A DNA stretch of 64,000 nt from Pseudomonas sp. JUb42 (GCF_024807945.1 NZ_JANUFD010000001.1:124001-188000); one strand, 5' to 3'. Counted from the stretch's first letter, positions 50,870-60,784 are shown. Notes: generated by a model from the sequence alone, not told the origin. A program made the numbers and translations.

Positions 50870-51204
50870 GCGAGCAACGTGCTTTTGTCGTACGACGCCC
50901 CGTTGTCAGCCTGTTGATGCTGTTGGTGCTGGCCCTCGCCGCACTGCTATGGCACAACCGCCTGGCGCTCAATGCCTTCCCGCACATCATCAGCGCCTAC
51001 ACCGCCAAGGAGTACTGCTCGTGCCGTTATGTGATGGGCAACCCGGCCGAGTACTGCCGGGGCTACGTGAAGCAGTACGTGCCGGCCAGTCTGGTCGATG
51101 AGCCCGAGACCAAAAGCGTCAGTGCCGAGGGTATGGGCGAAAGCGCCATGGCCGTGTGGCGCGGGCCGCGACAGGGCTGTGTGCTGGAGCCGGATGCACC
51201 TTGA
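50866..51204 (+). CDS. Conserved small anchored protein with CxC motif
   Basis: The 112-residue protein has one N-terminal membrane helix (about 14-28, SLLMLLVLALAALLW) and a short external domain with Cys residues in EYCSCRYVMGNPAEYCRGYVKQY and one Cys near the end (GCVL). Two disulfides are possible. I do not recognise the family. Translational coupling to the serine hydrolase suggests that the two work together, perhaps as a maturation or inhibitor partner. Confidence 0.75.
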   Translation: MSEQRAFVVRRPVVSLLMLLVLALAALLWHNRLALNAFPHIISAYTAKEYCSCRYVMGNPAEYCRGYVKQYVPASLVDEPETKSVSAEGMGESAMAVWRGPRQGCVLEPDAP

Positions 51205-51539
51205 GGGTGGGAATGGCCATTGTGGAAATAACCTCTCAGGGAGCGAATCACTGAGAGAGTGGGGCCTTCGCGCGCGAATCCTGTGGGAGCGAATTCATTC
51301 GCGAAAGCGGTATATCAGGCGCAAAGCATGCGTCGACTGCACCGGCCTCTTCGCGAATGAATTCGCTCCCACATTGCTCCCACAATTGGCTCCTGCAATC
51401 TGTTCTCTTATCCCATGCCAAGCGCCCCTGCGAACCCAAGCGTTTGCCAGCGGTCAGACGCACAGCTAAGGTACCTCGCCCTGGCCCCCCTCCGGAGTTT
51501 GCATGTACCCGACCTCTCTGCTTTGCGTGACGCGCTGAC
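51205..51539. other. Intergenic region before clsB
   Basis: A 335-bp stretch with a family A REPIN (51282-51373) and a partial extra arm. Nothing else recognisable. Confidence 0.5.
51282..51373 (-). repeat. REPIN, family A (92 bp)
   Basis: Minus orientation (GGCCTCTTCGCGAA inner right). Followed at 51374 by TTGCTCCCACAATTGGCTCC, similar to the tail of the copy at 44393. Confidence 0.92.
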
Positions 51540-52697
51540 ATGGGCGGAGCGATTTTTCCGTGGCGCAGTGACAACCAGTTCCAGCTGTTGGTCGACGGCC
51601 CGGCGTTCTTTCCGCGCATGATCGCGGCCATTGACGCGGCGCAGCAGCAGGTTGAACTGGAGTTGTATCTGGTCGAGGCCGGTGCCTGTGCCGAGGCGAT
51701 GGTACGGGCCTTGGTGGATGCCGCGCAGAGGGGCGTGATCGTGCGCTGCCTGTTCGATGATTTCGGCGCCCAGGCCTTCACCCTGCGTTTGCGCAGGCGT
51801 CTGGCCGATGCCGGGGTGATCCTGCGTTTCTATAACGCCATCCACTGGCGCCGGGGCATCCGCAATTTCTACCGCGACCATCGCAAGCTGCTGTTGGTCG
51901 ACAAGCGCCTGGCCGTGGTCGGCGGCACCGGGGTCACCGACGAATTCTGGACGCCGGGCGAGCCGGTCAGCGAATGGCATGAAGTCATGGTGGAAATCAC
52001 CGGGCCTCTGGTGATCGACTGGCAGGCGCTGTTCGACCGCCAGTTCCACGCCAACCCGCGCCGCACCGCGTGGCGCCCCAATGAGAATTTTGGCCTGCCG
52101 CGCCTGCCCAGACCGCCGACGGTCGGCACAGGCCAGGGTCGCGTGGCCTATGCCGATGCGCGTCAGCATCGCGACATTCTGCAATCCCTGGTCCGGGCCC
52201 TGAACAGTGGCAAGCAGCGGATCTGGCTGGCGACGCCATATTTCCTGCCGACCTGGAAAGTCCGCCGCGCCCTGCGTCGGGCTGCGTCACGGGGTATCGA
52301 CGTACGCCTGCTGCTGACCGGGCCGCGCACCGATCACCCCTCGGTACGTTACGCCGGGCATCGCTACTACCCGCGCTTGCTGCGTGCCGGGGTAAAAATC
52401 TTCGAATACCAGCCGTGCTTCCTGCACCTGAAAATGGTCCTGATCGACGATTGGGTCAGCATCGGCTCGTGCAACTTCGATCACTGGAACCTGCGCTTCA
52501 ATCTGGAAGCCAACCTCGAAGCCCTCGACCCGGGCCTGACCCGGGACGTGGTTGCAAGCTTCGAGAAGGACTTTGCCGTGAGCCGGGAAATCACCCTCGA
52601 CGCCTGGAAAGCCCGGCCCCTGTGGAGCCGGGTCAAACAGCGCCTGTGGGGCTGGATCGACCGCCTGGTGGTGAACCTGCTCGACCGGCGCAACTGA
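51540..52697 (+). CDS. clsB: Cardiolipin synthase, phospholipase D family (ClsB-like)
   Basis: The 385-residue protein has two HKD motifs: DHRKLLLVDKRLAVVGGTGV and HLKMVLIDDWVSIGSCNFDHWN, the second with Lys and Asp in family spacing. Unlike ClsA it has no N-terminal membrane helices, which fits ClsB-type enzymes. It makes cardiolipin from phosphatidylglycerol or a related donor. An in-frame TGA at 51528 fixes ATG 51540 as the earliest ATG start. It has no obvious operon partner. Confidence 0.88.
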   Translation: MGGAIFPWRSDNQFQLLVDGPAFFPRMIAAIDAAQQQVELELYLVEAGACAEAMVRALVDAAQRGVIVRCLFDDFGAQAFTLRLRRRLADAGVILRFYNAIHWRRGIRNFYRDHRKLLLVDKRLAVVGGTGVTDEFWTPGEPVSEWHEVMVEITGPLVIDWQALFDRQFHANPRRTAWRPNENFGLPRLPRPPTVGTGQGRVAYADARQHRDILQSLVRALNSGKQRIWLATPYFLPTWKVRRALRRAASRGIDVRLLLTGPRTDHPSVRYAGHRYYPRLLRAGVKIFEYQPCFLHLKMVLIDDWVSIGSCNFDHWNLRFNLEANLEALDPGLTRDVVASFEKDFAVSREITLDAWKARPLWSRVKQRLWGWIDRLVVNLLDRRN

Positions 52698-52705
52698 CTG
52701 ACCGC

Positions 52706-52915
52706 TTAGCGGCGCTCCACCGAATGATCGACGAAGGCTTTGGTCATGGTCGCCAGATGCAACGCCGAACAGTTCAGCGCGCGGCTGGTTTGCAGGTCAC
52801 TGTCGCAGGATTCGTGGGTGAGGGTGATTAGGCAGCGCACCAGGTCCGAGGCGTAGTTGAGGGCCTGTTCCTGAGTGACGTCGGGGTGGATGGTGAAGAG
52901 GGGGGTATCGGTCAT
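52706..52915 (-). CDS. Small DUF3077/DUF6124-like protein
   Basis: The 69-residue cytoplasmic protein reads PLFTIHPDVTQEQALNYASDLVRCLITL and has a helical tail ALHLATMTKAFVDHSVERR. It resembles the small DUF3077-type proteins common in Pseudomonas. GGAAG lies 8 bp ahead of the ATG. The upstream leader is strongly structured, and an 80-codon TTG-initiated frame ends in an ATGA overlap with this start. Function unknown. Confidence 0.7.
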   Translation of the reverse strand: MTDTPLFTIHPDVTQEQALNYASDLVRCLITLTHESCDSDLQTSRALNCSALHLATMTKAFVDHSVERR

Positions 52916-52949
52916 ATTTTTACTTCCAGTTCAGTAGTGATTAGCCGCC

Positions 52950-53118
52950 TGCGCATCGCTACCAAACGATGAGGGTGGCGGCCGTACGCAAGTTGGTAGA
53001 CCGGGTGAACTGGCAAAGCCGGTGCGTCCGAAGACGCCGAGCGTACGGCCACCATAGGTGACGCATCACGCCATAGTTCACTCAGGTCTACCAAACCTGA
53101 TCGCTGATTGTGCAGCGA
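52950..53118 (-). ncRNA. Structured leader with interleaved helices
   Basis: Helix A pairs 52993-53011 with 53075-53094 (10 + 7 perfect bp, small internal loop). Helix B pairs 52981-52989 with 53041-53049 (9 bp, extendable). Their arms interleave, so they form a pseudoknot or exclude each other. Further hairpins: 53024-53037 (GCGTC-CGAA-GACGC), 53058-53069, 53101-53118 and 52954-52971. It leads into the DUF3077-like gene on the minus strand. Confidence 0.6.
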
Positions 53119-53237
53119 CCGGCGCAGACTAGAGACCTGAATGAAGAGGCGCAATAGGTCGGGATTTTCTCAGAAATTTCCTTCAAATAGAAAGGGATGC
53201 GTCCTGCGAATACATTCCAATAGATGACGCAGAACCG

Positions 53238-53323
53238 GTAGGAGCCAACATGTTGGTGATCGAGTGCGCAGCGCTCGCATAGCGTCGGCGACTGACCCGA
53301 CGCAATCGCCAGCCTCTCCTACA
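53238..53323. repeat. Degenerate palindromic repeat, family E
   Basis: GTAGGAGCC...GGTGATCGAGTGCGCAGCGC...CTCTCCTAC. Shares GATCGAGTGCGCAGCGCTCG-like core with 61238-61328. Confidence 0.7.
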
Positions 53324-53575
53324 AATCGGATTTTGAGTTTAGATCACAGTATTTCGTCGGCTTGACCGGGCATCGAATGTGTTGGCGCTTTCGCAGGCAA
53401 GCCTGCTCCCACAGCTCACCTGGCAAGCGTCCTACCTGACACTGCGCATTGGCCTTCTCGTGAACAAATTCGCTCCTACCCGACCGCGTCGACTTCAATG
53501 TAGTACTAGGCTGTTACCCAGCTCTCTTGCAGTGAGCCGATACTCCTGTCACTCACACCCACAAGGAGAACGTTG

Positions 53576-54157
53576 ATGGCTGCCAAGAAAATTCTGATGC
53601 TGGTCGGTGATTACGTCGAAGATTACGAAGTCATGGTGCCGTTTCAGGCCCTGCAAATGGTCGGTCACACCGTCCACGGCGTTTGCCCCGGCAAGTCCGC
53701 TGGCCAGACCGTTCGCACGGCGATTCATGACTTCGAGGGCGATCAGACCTACAGCGAAAAGCCGGGGCATAACTTTGCCCTCAACTTCGACTTCGCCAAG
53801 GTCAAGGCCGAAGACTACGACGCGCTGCTGATCCCCGGCGGACGTGCGCCGGAATACCTGCGCTTGAATGAAACCATCCTTGAGTGGGTAAGAGCTTTCG
53901 ACAAGGCCGGTAAGCCCATCGCCGCCGTCTGCCACGGTGCGCAATTGCTGGCAGCGGCGGGTGTGCTGGAAGGGCGTGAATGCAGTGCTTACCCGGCCTG
54001 TGCGCCGGAAGTGAAACTGGCCGCAGGCACCTTCATGGAAATCGAGGTCACGGCTGCTCACACCCAAGGCAATCTGGTGACTGCACCGGCATGGCCTGCG
54101 CATCCGGCCTGGCTGGCGGGGTTTCTGAAGTTGCTGGGGACCGAGATCAGCCTGTAG
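53576..54157 (+). CDS. DJ-1/PfpI family protein
   Basis: The 193-residue cytosolic protein has the PfpI pattern: [38 protein letters not shown] and the nucleophile elbow [19 protein letters not shown] with Cys followed by His. Family members are glyoxalases, deglycases or proteases with stress roles; the exact activity cannot be told. ATG 53576 follows AAGGAGAACGTTG. It ends convergent to fumarase, with REPIN and terminator between. Confidence 0.9.
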   Translation: MAAKKILMLVGDYVEDYEVMVPFQALQMVGHTVHGVCPGKSAGQTVRTAIHDFEGDQTYSEKPGHNFALNFDFAKVKAEDYDALLIPGGRAPEYLRLNETILEWVRAFDKAGKPIAAVCHGAQLLAAAGVLEGRECSAYPACAPEVKLAAGTFMEIEVTAAHTQGNLVTAPAWPAHPAWLAGFLKLLGTEISL

Positions 54158-54180
54158 GGCATCCAGCGTAGTACTTTCGG

Positions 54181-54270
54181 GTGGGAGCGAATTTATTTGC
54201 GAAGAGGCCGGTGCATTCAATGCCTCTTTATCGTCTGAAATACCGTTTCGCGAATGAATTCGCTCCCACA
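54181..54270 (+). repeat. REPIN, family A (about 91 bp)
   Basis: Plus orientation; left arm variant GTGGGAGCGAATTTATTTGC. Between the pfpI-like gene and the terminator. Confidence 0.9.
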
Positions 54271-54311
54271 AAGCATTTCATTCCAACTTCTAAGTTGTGT
54301 GTTTTCAGAAA

Positions 54312-54347
54312 AACAAAAACCCGGCCATCAAGACCGGGTTTTGTTGT
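54312..54347. terminator. Bidirectional terminator, pfpI-like gene / fumarase
   Basis: AACAAAAACCCGG, loop CCATCAAGA, CCGGGTTTTGTT. Works for both convergent genes. Confidence 0.88.
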
Positions 54348-54362
54348 TACGGGGTGGCAGCC

Positions 54363-55886
54363 TTACTGCACTTCCACCGCCAAACTGTCGCTGATCTTCT
54401 TCTGCCAGATCTGCGGTCCGGTGACGTGGACGGATTCGCCCTTGCTGTCCACCGCGACTGTCACTGGCATGTCCTTGACTTCGAACTCGTAGATCGCTTC
54501 CATGCCCAGTTCGGCAAAGGCCACGACTTTGGATTTCTTGATCGCCTGGGCCACCAGGTAGGCGGCGCCGCCGACGGCCATCAGGTAGACGGCCTTGTAA
54601 TCCTTGATCGCTTCGATGGCGGTCGGGCCGCGCTCGGATTTGCCGATCATGCCCAAAAGGCCGGTCTGATCGAGGATCTGCCGGGTGAACTTGTCCATGC
54701 GCGTCGCCGTGGTCGGGCCCGCCGGGCCGACGACTTCTTCGCGCACCGGATCAACCGGGCCGACGTAATAGATGAAGCGACCCTTGAGGTCCACCGGCAG
54801 GGTTTCGCCCTTGTTCAGCATCTCGACCATGCGCTTGTGCGCCGCATCGCGACCGGTGAGCATTTTGCCGTTGAGCAGGACGGTTTCGCCCGGCTTCCAG
54901 CTCTGCACGTCTTCCGGGGTCAGGGTGTCGAGGTCGACGCGGCGGGCCGAGGGGCCGGCTTCCCAGACGATTTCCGGGTAGGCGTCCAGCGGTGGCGCTT
55001 CCAGGGAGGCTGGGCCGGAACCGTCGAGCACGAAGTGGGCGTGACGAGTGGCGGCGCAGTTGGGGATCATGCACACCGGCAGGGACGCGGCGTGGGTCGG
55101 GTAGTCCATGATCTTGACGTCGAGCACGGTGGTCAGGCCACCCAGGCCCTGGGCGCCGATGCCCAGTTGGTTGACCTTCTCGAACAGCTCCAGACGCATC
55201 TCTTCGATACGGTTGGACGGGCCGCGTTTTTTCAGCTCGTGGATGTCGATGGATTCCATCAACACTTCCTTGGCCATGACCGCGGCTTTCTCGGCGGTGC
55301 CGCCGATGCCGATGCCGAGCATGCCCGGTGGGCACCAGCCGGCGCCCATGGTTGGCACGGTCTTCAGAACCCAGTCAACGATCGAGTCGGACGGGTTGAG
55401 CATGGCCATCTTCGATTTGTTTTCCGAACCGCCGCCTTTGGCCGCCACGTCCACTTCCACGGTGTTACCCGGGACGATGGAGTAGTGGATGACCGCCGGG
55501 GTGTTGTCCTTGGTGTTTTTGCGCGCGCCTGCCGGGTCGGCGAGGATGGATGCACGCAGGACGTTTTCCGGCAGGTTGTAGGCGCGACGCACACCTTCGT
55601 TGATCATGTCGTCCAGGCCCATGGTGGCGCCATCCCAGCGCACGTCCATGCCGACGCGTACGAAGACGGTGACGATGCCGGTGTCCTGGCAGATCGGGCG
55701 ATGACCGGTGGCGCACATGCGCGAGTTGATCAGGATCTGGGCCATGGAGTCGCGTGCGGCTGGCGATTCTTCGCGCAGATAGGCCTCGTGCATGGCCTGG
55801 ATGAAGTCCACGGGGTGGTAGTAGGAAATGAATTGCAGGGCGTCGGCAACGCTCTGAATCAGGTCATCTTGCTTGATCACGGTCAC
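54363..55886 (-). CDS. Fumarate hydratase, class I (iron-sulfur)
   Basis: Interconverts fumarate and malate in the TCA cycle with an oxygen-sensitive 4Fe-4S cluster. The 507-residue protein has the alpha domain (CQDTGIVTVFVRVG holding a cluster Cys, KGGGSENKSKMAML, GTAEKAAVMAKEVL) and beta domain (PVDPVREEVVGPAGPTTATRMD, GKSERG). Cluster Cys residues in PICQDTG, PVCMIPN-like and the WCPPGMLGIG stretches are visible. Start 55886 precedes with GGAGCG. Length is normal for FumA/FumB type. Confidence 0.95.
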   Translation of the reverse strand: MTVIKQDDLIQSVADALQFISYYHPVDFIQAMHEAYLREESPAARDSMAQILINSRMCATGHRPICQDTGIVTVFVRVGMDVRWDGATMGLDDMINEGVRRAYNLPENVLRASILADPAGARKNTKDNTPAVIHYSIVPGNTVEVDVAAKGGGSENKSKMAMLNPSDSIVDWVLKTVPTMGAGWCPPGMLGIGIGGTAEKAAVMAKEVLMESIDIHELKKRGPSNRIEEMRLELFEKVNQLGIGAQGLGGLTTVLDVKIMDYPTHAASLPVCMIPNCAATRHAHFVLDGSGPASLEAPPLDAYPEIVWEAGPSARRVDLDTLTPEDVQSWKPGETVLLNGKMLTGRDAAHKRMVEMLNKGETLPVDLKGRFIYYVGPVDPVREEVVGPAGPTTATRMDKFTRQILDQTGLLGMIGKSERGPTAIEAIKDYKAVYLMAVGGAAYLVAQAIKKSKVVAFAELGMEAIYEFEVKDMPVTVAVDSKGESVHVTGPQIWQKKISDSLAVEVQ

Positions 55887-56377
55887 GGGGAGCGCTCCTC
55901 TGATAAGGACGGGAACATTTTATGTGCTGGCATCCGCACAGCTGCAATGGGTGTAGCAGAGCTGTCAGGTCGCGGTTGCAAACAGGGCGCGGCAGTATAC
56001 CCCTTGAACAGCTACGGTCCATCCACCGGTTGTGCAAGAGACTGTTGTGATGGGTGATAAGGCGGTGGGGTGGAGATGGATTTGTGTCTTGGGCGGTCGC
56101 CTGGCACACATCGCCTTCTTATCAAACAACGCAACATCTGCTGAATCACCGGAACTCCGTGGGAGCGAATTTATTCGCGAAAGCGGTATTACAGGCGATA
56201 CAAATGCTTCGGATTTACTGGCCTCTTCGCGAATGAATTCGCTCCTACAGGATTTGCTCCTCCTCCTGCGGAATCGCATTTCAATTCAGTTAATGTGTGC
56301 TTTGACAATGCGCACTAGGCAACCCGCAGGCGTAACGCTAGAGTGGATGCTTCGTGCCACTACGGGAAGGAATCCTT
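55887..56377. other. Fumarase-sadC intergenic region
   Basis: A 491-bp divergent region with a family A REPIN (56159-56249). A TTGACA is present at 56299-56304 but no matching -10 at a proper distance. No supported gene. Confidence 0.5.
56159..56249 (-). repeat. REPIN, family A (about 91 bp)
   Basis: Minus orientation (GGCCTCTTCGCGAA inner right), arms GTGGGAGCGAATTTATTCGC and GAATTCGCTCCTAC. Confidence 0.9.
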
Positions 56378-57508
56378 TTGAGCACACCCCGTGGCAGGTT
56401 GATCGTCAACACTCGGCAGTCCCTTATTCTTCAGCGCTTCGCTATGGCCGCCCTGACTTATGTCGTGGTGCTGGCCTTGACGTGGCTGGCGATTTGTACC
56501 GGCGACCTGGCCCAGCCGCTGCCTGTGGCGCTGGTGAGCAGCAGCCTGGTGCTGGTTAGCCAGCTGGCACTGCTGGCGGTTTTCGTCAGCGGCTGGAATC
56601 AGCGCTTTGCCGATCCGAGCCTGACCGAGTTTCAGGTGTTGCTGGCCATTGCCTGGCTGACCTGGTTGCTGGCCTGGCTGGATGGCTCGCGCGGTACTTT
56701 CCTGGCGCTTTATGCGCCGATTCTGCTGTTCGGCCTGTTCCAGCTCGATGCCAGGGTGTTCGCCCGTTGCGCGGTCATCGTGTTTCTGTGCTTTCTCGGG
56801 ATCAACGCCCGTGAGTGGCTGATGCTGCCGTCGCCTGCGCCGTTCGGCCATGTCCTGGTGCAGATCTGTGTGCTGTTTGTCATGCTGGCGTGGCTGAGTG
56901 TGTTTGCCGGTTATGTCCAGGCCCAACGCGGTCGTATGCGTCAGCGCCGCTATGCCTTGCAGGCGCATCAGGACACGCTGCGCGGCATGATGCGTCAGCT
57001 CGAAGAAGTCGCCGCCACCGATGAGCTGACCAATCTGTACAATCGCCGCTATTTTCTGCGCATGGCCTCTCGTGAGTTGCACGGGATGCACGAAGAGCAG
57101 ACCCACGGCCTGGCCCTGATCGACCTGGATCACTTCAAACGCATCAATGATGCCTATGGCCATGCGGTTGGTGATCGAGTGTTGCAGACCTTTGCCACGG
57201 TCACCCAGGGCAGCCTGCGCGAGAGCGATATCCTGGCGCGTTATGGAGGCGAAGAATTCGTGATGTTGATTCCCCGTTGTAGCCAACAGCAGTTGAGCGA
57301 GTGCTGCGAGCGCGTGCGCCTGGTGTTTGCCGAGGTTGAACTGGAAGGCCTGCTTGATGTGGAGCTGAGCCTGTCGGTGGGCATGACCCTGTTGCAATGG
57401 GGCGATGATCTGGACACCGCCCTGCAGCGTGCCGATCAGGCGCTGTATCAGGCCAAGCGCGACGGGCGTAATCGTTGCGTCGCGGGCTGGGATCAGGTCA
57501 ATGCCTGA
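56378..57508 (+). CDS. sadC: Diguanylate cyclase, SadC-position membrane protein
   Basis: The 376-residue protein has about six N-terminal helices (residues 20-180) and a C-terminal GGDEF domain. The active site is GGEEF (290-294), with the inhibitory I-site RxxD as RESD (281-284), so it should make c-di-GMP and be product-inhibited. SadC of P. aeruginosa sits in the same place between fumarase and a ferredoxin reductase. The TTG at 56378 has AAGGA 7 bp upstream; the GTG at 56354 has no ribosome site. Confidence 0.82.
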   Translation: MSTPRGRLIVNTRQSLILQRFAMAALTYVVVLALTWLAICTGDLAQPLPVALVSSSLVLVSQLALLAVFVSGWNQRFADPSLTEFQVLLAIAWLTWLLAWLDGSRGTFLALYAPILLFGLFQLDARVFARCAVIVFLCFLGINAREWLMLPSPAPFGHVLVQICVLFVMLAWLSVFAGYVQAQRGRMRQRRYALQAHQDTLRGMMRQLEEVAATDELTNLYNRRYFLRMASRELHGMHEEQTHGLALIDLDHFKRINDAYGHAVGDRVLQTFATVTQGSLRESDILARYGGEEFVMLIPRCSQQQLSECCERVRLVFAEVELEGLLDVELSLSVGMTLLQWGDDLDTALQRADQALYQAKRDGRNRCVAGWDQVNA

Positions 57509-58436
57509 ACTGCATGTAGGCGACCGGCACTGGCCGGTCGCGGCTGCGAGCAATCTGCTGGACGCCCTGAATCAGGCGGGTATTGCTGTGCCTTACAGCT
57601 GTCGGGCGGGGAGTTGTCATGCCTGTCTGGTGCGCTGCGTGCAGGGCGAGCCGCTGGATGCCCTGCCTGACGCGCTGGATGCGGGCAAACGCCAGCAGGG
57701 TTGGCGTCTGGCCTGTCAGTGCCGGGTCGTCGAAGACCTGGCCGTGGAAATTTTCGATCCCTTGCGCGACGGCTTGCCTGCCCATGTCGCCGCCTGCGAC
57801 TGGCTGACGCCGGCGGTGCTGCGCCTGCGCCTGGAGGCCGAACGCCCGCTACGCTATCGCGCCGGGCAGCATTTGGTACTGTGGACGGCCAGTGGCGTGG
57901 CCCGGCCGTATTCCTTGGCCAGCCTGCCGGGGGAGGATCCCTGGCTGGAGTTTCATCTGGACTGCCGCCAGCCGGGTGCCTTTATCGACGTCGCCCGACA
58001 ACTGCAACCCGGTGACAAGTTGCGCCTGGGGGAACTGCGCGGTGGCGCCCTGCGTTACGACCCGGACTGGCAGGAGCGACCCTTGCTGCTGATGGCTTCG
58101 GGTACAGGCCTGGCGCCGCTGTGGGGGCTGTTGCGCGAAGCGCTGCGTCAGGATCATCAAGGTGCGATCCGGCTGACTCATCTGGCGACTGAGCATTATC
58201 TAGAGAGCGAGTTGCAGGCTCTGGCGGCGGCCCATGGCAACCTGACGGTGCAACTGGTGACACCCGAGCAACTGCCTTCGACGCTCGATGGGTTGCGCCT
58301 GCTGCCGCGGCAGACCATGGGCCTGCTGTGCGGCAGCCCCGCTCGGGTCGAGATGTTTGCCAAACGGTTGTACCTGGCAGGGTTGCCGAGGAATCAGCTA
58401 TTAGCGGATATGTTTACGGAGCAGGCGGGTTCCTGA
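57501..58436 (+). CDS. 2Fe-2S ferredoxin / NAD(P)H-flavin oxidoreductase
   Basis: The 311-residue protein has an N-terminal plant-type ferredoxin domain with the cluster ligands in SCRAGSCHACLVRC and ACQC, then an FAD domain (RPYSLASLP) and a nucleotide domain (LLLMASGTGLAPLWGLL, CGSPARVEMFAKRLY). Such proteins pass electrons from NAD(P)H to an oxygenase or dehydratase; CDP-6-deoxyglucoseen reductase is a common label. It overlaps the cyclase gene by 8 bp. The partner is not visible here. Confidence 0.88.
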   Translation: MPELHVGDRHWPVAAASNLLDALNQAGIAVPYSCRAGSCHACLVRCVQGEPLDALPDALDAGKRQQGWRLACQCRVVEDLAVEIFDPLRDGLPAHVAACDWLTPAVLRLRLEAERPLRYRAGQHLVLWTASGVARPYSLASLPGEDPWLEFHLDCRQPGAFIDVARQLQPGDKLRLGELRGGALRYDPDWQERPLLLMASGTGLAPLWGLLREALRQDHQGAIRLTHLATEHYLESELQALAAAHGNLTVQLVTPEQLPSTLDGLRLLPRQTMGLLCGSPARVEMFAKRLYLAGLPRNQLLADMFTEQAGS

Positions 58437-58465
58437 CGGGCCGAGCGAATCCAGTGCGTGCGAAC

Positions 58466-58557
58466 TGTGGGAGCGAATTCATTCGCGAAGAGGCAGGTAC
58501 ATTCGATAAATTCCCTTCGCCTGGAATACCGTCTTCGCGAATGAATTCGCTCCCACA
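58466..58557 (+). repeat. REPIN, family A (92 bp)
   Basis: Plus orientation (GAAGAGGCAGGTACATTCG). Between the reductase gene and the pykA terminator. Confidence 0.92.
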
Positions 58558-58587
58558 CAGTCAAATGTTGAAGATATCTCTACTAAT

Positions 58588-58625
58588 GAAAAAGCCCCGG
58601 TCTCATCACTGAGCCGGGGCTTTTC
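58588..58625. terminator. Bidirectional terminator, reductase / pykA
   Basis: AAAAAGCCCCGG, loop TCTCATCACTGAG, CCGGGGCTTTT. Strong stem with A and T flanks. Confidence 0.9.
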
Positions 58626-58640
58626 TATAAGGCCTGAGCC

Positions 58641-60092
<1,452 letters not shown>

Positions 60093-60269
60093 GCACAAAC
60101 TCCTTAATTGAAGCGCAGCGAGAGGCTACTACTGTCTTGGGCTGTAGTCATTGTTCCTTTGCACTACCTCGAAGATGATCAACCGGGCAAATGGCAGACG
60201 ATTGGCAATCAATCAGCCCTGTAGAAATTGCGGCGCAGGCCGATAGCGTGCAGAGCACAGGAGAGTCCC

Positions 60270-60647
60270 ATGCGTATCGTGATGATTTTAGTATTGCTGG
60301 CTGCTGTCAGCGGTTGTACCCGTTGGTCGATGAATTCCAACCTCAACAGCGCCTACCGTGATTTCGAGCGCGGCGACTGCGATGCCGTCATGCTGGACCT
60401 GTCCAAGGTCGATCGGCAGAGTCGTGCGCGGCGATACATCCAGCCGGAGGTATCGATGTTGCGCGGGCAGTGCCTTGAGCGCCAAAAACTTTACGTCGAT
60501 GCTGCACAAACCTATCAATACATCATGACGCAGTTCCCTTACAGCGAGTATGCTTTCCGGGCACGTGCACGTCTGGATACGCTGGCCCAGCTGGGTTATT
60601 ACCGCGGCAATGCGCCAGCTGCGGTCACCCGGCCGGCTCCTCTTTGA
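60270..60647 (+). CDS. Small TPR-like lipoprotein
   Basis: The 125-residue protein has a lipobox signal (ILVLLAAVSGC) and a helical domain: AYRDFERGDCDAVMLDLSKVDRQ, LRGQCLERQKLYVDAAQTYQYIM and YAFRARARLDTL, resembling two to three tetratricopeptide repeats as in YfiO/BamD-like or Sel1-type proteins. It would be an envelope scaffold. The start at 60270 has AGGAGAG upstream. I do not know the exact partner. Confidence 0.8.
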   Translation: MRIVMILVLLAAVSGCTRWSMNSNLNSAYRDFERGDCDAVMLDLSKVDRQSRARRYIQPEVSMLRGQCLERQKLYVDAAQTYQYIMTQFPYSEYAFRARARLDTLAQLGYYRGNAPAAVTRPAPL

Positions 60648-60756
60648 AGTGACAGAGTGTTTACACCCGATTGGATGAACGGCCATTAATTTGAGTGGCT
60701 GTCTGCCATCTTTGCGCTAGGCTCTGTAACGCGGGTGAGAACAAAGGGCAGCGTAA

Positions 60757-60784
60757 ATGCCCCGGACACCCTCCGGGGCTTTCC
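60757..60784 (+). terminator. Weak terminator after the lipoprotein gene
   Basis: GCCCCGGA (60759-60766), CACCC, TCCGGGGC, then TTTCC. Good stem but short T tract. Confidence 0.6.

Larger units (their letters stand above)
52916..53575. other. Intergenic region between DUF3077-like gene and pfpI-like gene
   Basis: A 660-bp region that contains a structured leader (52950-53118), a family E repeat (53238-53323) and decayed single REP arms near 53385-53410 (GCAGGCAAGCCTGCTCCCAC) and 53458-53480. No supported gene. Confidence 0.6.

Noticed and set aside
52912..53154. 80-codon frame ahead of the DUF3077-like gene as a protein gene
   Set aside because: Starts with TTG without ribosome site, and its sequence is dictated by the stems of the structured leader. 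Kept only as part of that observation.
54297..56057. 586-codon plus-strand frame across fumarase
   Set aside because: Antisense shadow of the class I fumarase gene.
56299..56304. TTGACA as sadC promoter -35
   Set aside because: No -10 like sequence at 15-19 bp; the next AT-rich motif is too far.
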